64,000 nt of DNA, taken from contig NC_060959.1 of the NCBI RefSeq assembly GCF_910589235.1, forward strand, positions 11,289,907 to 11,353,906, read 5' to 3'. This DNA is from Vespa crabro. Its lineage: Eukaryota > Arthropoda > Insecta > Hymenoptera > Vespidae. Shown in pieces: positions 61,639-64,000 of this stretch (positions are counted from its first letter, which is position 1; every line of letters starts with the position of its first letter). The position numbers were made by a program, and so were the translations under genes. A model generated the notes under the pieces. The model did not search any database, had not been told where the DNA came from, and saw nothing but the letters and a program-made list of their open reading frames with translations.

Positions 61639-64000
61639 CACTTCTCTCTACCGCCTCTTTTTACCTCTCACACTCTCTCTCTCTCTCCCCCTCTCTCTCT
61701 TTCTCCCGGGATTCCTGTCATTTCCCCTTCCTTGACGTACGCAAGAGGGTTGCAAGGTTATACCCACCGCCTCCTCCAACGTCGTCGTCGTCGTTGTCGT
61801 CGTCGTCAACGACGTCCTCCGAACGACCAACCAACCTTCTCCCGCCACCTCCACCTACGACTCCAACGCCGTCCAGAACCCAGACCTAGCCACCCCCGCC
61901 ACGCATTCTCTCTCTCCTCTTCCTCAGCCCACTGCTCCGCTGCTACTGCTTTCCTCGCCTTACCCTGCCCTGCTCTGCCTTGCCTTGCCTTTCCTTACCA
62001 TGCCATCCCTTCGCGTTCCTTTCCTTTCCACGCACAACCACCACGGCCATCACTTTCGCTAGAAAGTCCTCCGACCGATTCTCTACGTAGGATGGTGTTC
62101 AGCCAGGGCTGACGTTGCAAGGGGCGGCGCACCATCATCATCCCGACTTTTCCCTTCACCTTCTTATCTGTCCTATCCTTTTTATTTCCCTACTTGTCCT
62201 CCTCCTCCTCCATCGTACTCGGAAAAAAAAAAGAAAATTCTTATTCTCGTTCTCGATCGATATTCATACCAACAGCTCGCTTCCATCGGATTATTTTTGT
62301 TTCAATTTGGCTCAAATTTTGATTTAAAAAGAATCAACGAGAGAATTAAAATTAAAAGGATTTTTTTTAACAGATCGATGATTTTTACCAAGGTCGAATT
62401 AACGTTTCGTTAACTAGACGTGCATCGTGAGCCTTTTGTGCGCGTCCTAGCGAGGAGACGACTTTCTATAACCATTAGAAACGAAGGCCAGTGTTTCCTT
62501 TGACATTTGTTAGTCAAATGAGGCAGGTGACAACGAAGCGTCTCGCTTCGGAGTATCAACGACACCGCCGATAGGCGCGAAAAATATTGCCTGCCGTGAG
62601 GACGACTAGAGTAACCTTTTAAAGAAATATAGGACGACTTCCTTTTTATTATTCGAAGACGGAGAGATCGATATTTAGTAATGGCCAAGGGAATAAAAAT
62701 GCACTTGAGAATAAATTAACGAGAAAAAGCGTAAAATTTTTATAGCGATTTTATGAGAAAGAAGAAAAAAGATAAGGAAAAAGGGAAAAAAAAAGAAAGA
62801 AGAAAAGGAACAAACAAACGCAACAAGTTAAAAAAAAGAAAATTATATGAAACGTATTTAGCGGTAAAATGGCACGTGTGAAGCTTGCGACGGTCCTGAG
62901 CCAAGTTCAACTGGAGGGGAGAACAACCTTGCAAGCCCTCATACCACGTAAGAGCGAGTAGTTGCGCCGGTGGTGGTAGGGCCTGAATTTTTGGAGGTTG
63001 GCAGAATCAGCGTGGAAGGACGAAGGGGGTTGAAGAGCGTCAGAGGGGAAGTGCGTCGAGTACGAGGAGGCAGAATGAGAAAGAGAGAAAGTGAAAAAGA
63101 GGAGGGAGAAAGGAGGCAGAGCAACCTGCACCCGGCAACAGCCCCCGACCTCGGAAGAACTAATCATTAACCTCCTTTCACCCTCCTCCCCCAAATGTTG
63201 CTTCTAACTCGAGCACCTTCGCTTCACTTTCACCTGTACTTCTATCTCTATATATCCTTCTCTCTTTCACTTTCGTCGACGCTGTTTGATCATCTACTAT
63301 CTCTCTCATTTTCCTTTTATCTTACGATAGATTAGAAGACCATCCGAAACCGTCCAAGTTTTCGAATGACTATTTTACTACACAACTACTATTACGTTAC
63401 GTCACTTTCACCACAGTCTCGAGCTCGTTCTCGTTCCTCTCTCTCTCTCTCTCGACTTCGATTTCGAACGTCCTATCGACCTCCAAACCTTGACGTGACT
63501 TTCCGTGCGTACACGTTCATAGCCCTACGTCGCCACCCTCCGCAAAGCAGGCACCAGGCTTGCCTCGATATCGGCGATCTTTAAAGTCGATATCCCTCTA
63601 CGTTCGAGCTTTACGCACGCGTTATTTAATTCTCGTCTTTAATCCTCAATGGAAGAGAGATATCTGTGTATTTGATATTTCGGTCAACTTTTATCTTGAT
63701 AGATGATCGATTAAAAAAAAAAGAAAAAAAAAAACAAAAAAAAGAAAGAAAAAGATGAGATAATTAAGGCTAAAAGCGGAACAAGAAGAAGGTCCCTGTT
63801 TTAAAAGATACATTGAAATTAAGTTATCGATTTAATTGTTATTAACGAGAATGACGAGGTAATATTTTTCGAGGTTGGATCGAATCGAGGGAAAGGAAAG
63901 CGCGAGGGTGGTCGATCGTAGACGCGGACGATCCTCGATTTAAATAATTCAATGGACAAACGAAAGAGAACGGAGTCGGTATGCTCTCGACGCGGTGTTG

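Larger units (their letters stand above)
53593..64000 (-). other. chinmo 5' intron(s) and upstream region
   Basis: This stretch should hold upstream chinmo exon(s) and promoter, unless they lie beyond the window. Minus-strand donor-like sites occur at 59366-59371 (GAG/GTGAGT, the best) and 54511-54516 (GTAAGT). GC-richer, CpG-containing islands lie at 55.2-55.7, 56.9-57.95 and 61.4-62.1 kb. GA/CT runs are at 55289-55328, 55507-55559, 57031-57062, 58850-58892, 59812-59858 and 61605-61636. No protein family was recognised on either strand. Confidence 0.5.

Noticed and set aside
1..64000. CRISPR arrays, operons, insertion sequences, phage or toxin genes
   Set aside because: This is intron-containing insect DNA. 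The tandem arrays are microsatellites without unique spacers, and no transposase or viral protein frame was seen.

Overview
The window looks like nuclear DNA from an insect, most likely a hymenopteran (bee, wasp or ant). The genes have GT-AG introns, the DNA is AT-rich, (GA)n/(CT)n microsatellites are very dense, and the recognisable proteins are insect-type. The species was not determined. Four genes can be reconstructed exon by exon with compatible splice phases. Everything else is non-coding sequence or weak coding-like islands.

Left part (1-13.6 kb). The first 7.4 kb hold no gene I can identify. A compact block follows. RSL24D1/RLP24, a 60S ribosome-biogenesis factor, lies on the minus strand (7458-8132). 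It is divergent from PolD2, the DNA polymerase delta small subunit, on the plus strand (8586-10353), and about 450 bp that presumably act as a shared promoter separate them. A secreted-type GMC oxidoreductase of the insect glucose-dehydrogenase family follows on the plus strand (10924-13574, eight exons).

Right part (about 16-60 kb or more). This is dominated by one minus-strand gene, chinmo (chronologically inappropriate morphogenesis), a BTB-C2H2 zinc-finger temporal-identity transcription factor. Its six coding exons run from 53485 down to 27522 and predict 510 residues. A 10.3-kb intron splits the BTB domain, and a 13.4-kb intron separates the double zinc-finger exon from the rest. Downstream of the stop is about 11-14 kb of low-complexity DNA that I interpret as a very long 3'UTR. 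It carries three perfect 8-mer let-7 target sites in transcript orientation. Chinmo is a known let-7-complex target in Drosophila, so this is the most biologically telling non-coding signal in the window. The 5' side (53.6-64 kb) has a clear 5'UTR acceptor at 53592 and GC-richer islands, but no assignable transcription start.

The genes do not form one pathway. RSL24D1 and PolD2 are housekeeping genes, the GMC enzyme is an accessory redox enzyme, and chinmo is a developmental regulator with the large introns and UTRs typical of such loci. Less certain items are a phase-compatible coding-like pair of exons on the plus strand inside the chinmo intron (39.4-39.9 kb), a 26-bp perfect palindrome beside a 58-bp alternating purine-pyrimidine tract (34.5 kb), and several long ORFs in GC-rich DNA upstream of chinmo.
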